Assembly: GCA_039812375.1 (NCBI GenBank) | Contig: JBDIAO010000145.1 | Span: forward strand, 1-5,695 | Direction of reading: 5' to 3' | From: JAGOME01 sp039812375 | GTDB taxonomy: Bacteria > Actinomycetota > Actinomycetes > Actinomycetales > Dermatophilaceae | Length of the DNA: 5,695 bases | Shown here: piece by piece, positions 4,894 to 5,695 of the stretch | How positions within the stretch are numbered: the stretch's first letter is position 1 | How the letters are laid out: every line of letters starts with the position of its first letter | The notes under the pieces: generated by a model | The model's input: only the letters and a program-made list of their open reading frames with translations | Told to the model about the DNA's origin: nothing | Database searches by the model: none | Program-made: the position numbers and the translations under genes

Positions 4894-5130
4894 ATGCCGC
4901 CGGAGACTGAAGGCCGGGTCCACTGCCGACTCGACGAGCTGCTCGCCGAGCGAGGCATGACCCTCACCGCACTCGCCGCGCAGGTCGGTATAACGATTGT
5001 CAACCTCTCGGTTCTGAAGAACGACCGGGCGAAGGCGATCAAGTTCTCCACCCTGACCGGGATCTGTGACGTGCTCGGCTGCACGGTCGGCGACCTCCTC
5101 GAGGTCCGCCCGGTGGATGCCGACGAGTGA
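4894..5130 (+). CDS. YozG-like Cro/CI-family HTH regulator
   Basis: A 78-aa protein that is essentially one XRE/Cro-CI helix-turn-helix domain (residues about 11-70). Visible elements are CRLDELLAERGMTLTALAAQ (helices 1-2), VGITIVNLSVLKN (turn and recognition helix), FSTLTGICDVLGCTVGDLLE (helices 4-5) and an acidic tail. This is the compact HTH_26 type that accompanies DUF2975 membrane proteins. The ATG at 4894 is one base after the DUF2975 stop (TGA 4890-4892), so the two are almost certainly co-transcribed and perhaps translationally coupled; GAGGGG (4878-4883) is a distant Shine-Dalgarno. No metal or ligand site is visible. Targets are unknown; it may act with the DUF2975 protein as a membrane-linked switch. 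Confidence 0.9.
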   Translation: MPPETEGRVHCRLDELLAERGMTLTALAAQVGITIVNLSVLKNDRAKAIKFSTLTGICDVLGCTVGDLLEVRPVDADE

Positions 5131-5144
5131 CACCGCAGGCAGGT

Positions 5145-5189
5145 GGCGCGAGCCCTTCGACCGAACCCCCTGGTCGGAGGGCTCGCGCC
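5145..5189. terminator. 18-bp-stem hairpin ending the DUF2975-HTH operon
   Basis: Left arm GGCGCGAGCCCTTCGACC (5145-5162) and right arm GGTCGGAGGGCTCGCGCC (5172-5189) pair over all 18 positions, with one G-U wobble when read on the plus strand and a 9-nt loop. It begins 15 nt after the HTH stop. The next gene is convergent, ending at 5230, so it may serve both directions. No U-tract follows, as in many actinobacterial intrinsic terminators. Confidence 0.82.
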
Positions 5190-5229
5190 TCGAGTCGGCA
5201 CGGGATGATGCCGAGCGCTCGCTCTGGCC

Positions 5230-5695
5230 CTATCCGCGTCTGTGGAAGGTGACACTCTTGCGTCCGTGTCCGTCGGGGGTGGTGTGGTGGGTGTAGGTGG
5301 GGTCGTGGATGGTGCGGTGGTGGTGTCCGCATAGGGGGGTGGCGTCTTTGAGGTTGGTGTGTCCGCCTTGGGACCAGGGGTGTTGGTGGTGTAGTTCGGT
5401 CCAGGCGTAGGGCCGGTCGCAGTCTTTGGCGGCGCACGTGTTGTAGAGGGCGGCGAGGGCGGTGCGTTGGTGGTTGGTGAAGAACCGGTCTTGGCGGCCG
5501 ATGTCGAGGGGGAGGGAGGCGCTGCCGAGGATGGCGGGCAGGATGCCGGCGTTGCAGGCGAGGCGGCGGGCGGTGCTGGTGGAGATGATCTGCCCGGTGT
5601 CGCAGGGGACCATCCCGGTGCTGGGCCCGAACGCCACGGCCTGTGTGGTGCCGTCTTGGTCGGCGGCGGTCAGGGTGGCCTGCAGGTGGGCGGTG
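5230..5695 (-). CDS. DUF222/HNH endonuclease-like (13E12-type) protein, 5' end outside window
   Basis: The minus-strand frame is open from the right edge to a TAG at 5232-5230 (154 residues of the C-terminal part). It shows the end of a DUF222 region (TSTARRLACNAGILPAILG, then LDIGRQDRFFTNHQRTAL) followed by a full HNH motif: C-x(4)-C pair in CAAKDCDRP, ELHHQHPWSQGGHTNLKD with the catalytic-type His pair, then PLCGHHHRTIHD. The tail TYTHHTTPDGHGRKSVTFH is His/Thr-rich. These proteins occur in many copies in mycobacteria and other actinobacteria (REP13E12-type families); nuclease activity is rarely shown. Codons are almost all C-ending with strings of CAC and ACC, making the plus strand G/T-rich and unlike the neighbouring genes, which may mark a separate origin. 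It faces the DUF2975 operon tail to tail, with a 99-bp gap that holds only the hairpin. Confidence 0.9.
   Translation of the reverse strand, partial: TAHLQATLTAADQDGTTQAVAFGPSTGMVPCDTGQIISTSTARRLACNAGILPAILGSASLPLDIGRQDRFFTNHQRTALAALYNTCAAKDCDRPYAWTELHHQHPWSQGGHTNLKDATPLCGHHHRTIHDPTYTHHTTPDGHGRKSVTFHRRG

Noticed and set aside
3951..5255. 434-codon minus-strand frame across the DUF2975 and HTH genes
   Set aside because: It is antisense to two recognisable genes, passes through the terminator hairpin, and has shadow-like composition.
5274..5340. G-quadruplex in the G/T-rich plus strand
   Set aside because: Only three runs of three or more G lie close together and the fourth is far away; the bias is explained by CAC/ACC codons of the HNH gene.

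Overview
The window is high-GC DNA with the codon bias (C or G in most third positions), GTG starts, putative leaderless genes and gene families of an actinomycete. A Micrococcales-type genome is my best guess; nothing here fixes the genus. There are no RNA genes, CRISPR arrays or transposases. Eight protein genes are supported, the first and last cut by the window edges.

Left part (1-1918, minus strand): a four-Asp-box BNR/sialidase-fold protein missing its C-terminus, and upstream of it a two-domain PhnB-like VOC protein. Between them lie a 7-bp GC hairpin and a 24-bp tandem repeat whose last copy runs through the VOC stop codon. The VOC upstream region has three CGGGTGACC-type boxes.

Middle part (2091-3685, plus strand): a small class I SAM-dependent methyltransferase of unknown substrate with a Cys-rich N-terminus, then a DMT/EamA-like membrane transporter. 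The gap between them holds a 13-bp tandem repeat, an 8-bp hairpin and a -10-like box placed for leaderless transcription from GTG.

Right part (3398-5189): an apparent regulatory module. A TetR-like gene (minus) diverges from a two-gene operon (plus) made of a DUF2975-type four-helix membrane protein and a YozG-like Cro/CI HTH protein. The shared 67-bp promoter region carries four alternating 7-bp half-sites at 8-bp pitch, set over a TTGACA promoter, as expected for a cooperatively bound TetR operator. The TetR reading frame is odd at both ends: the first DNA-binding helix is not recognisable, and the frame has no stop near the expected C-terminus, running 288 bp antisense into the transporter gene. 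An 18-bp-stem hairpin ends the operon. Beyond it, on the minus strand, is the 3' part of a DUF222/HNH (13E12-type) endonuclease-like gene.

The most unusual non-genic signals are the four-half-site operator, the 24-bp repeat with a stop codon in each unit, and a scattered excess of the octamer CGGCATAC (10 copies on either strand, all left of 3571).
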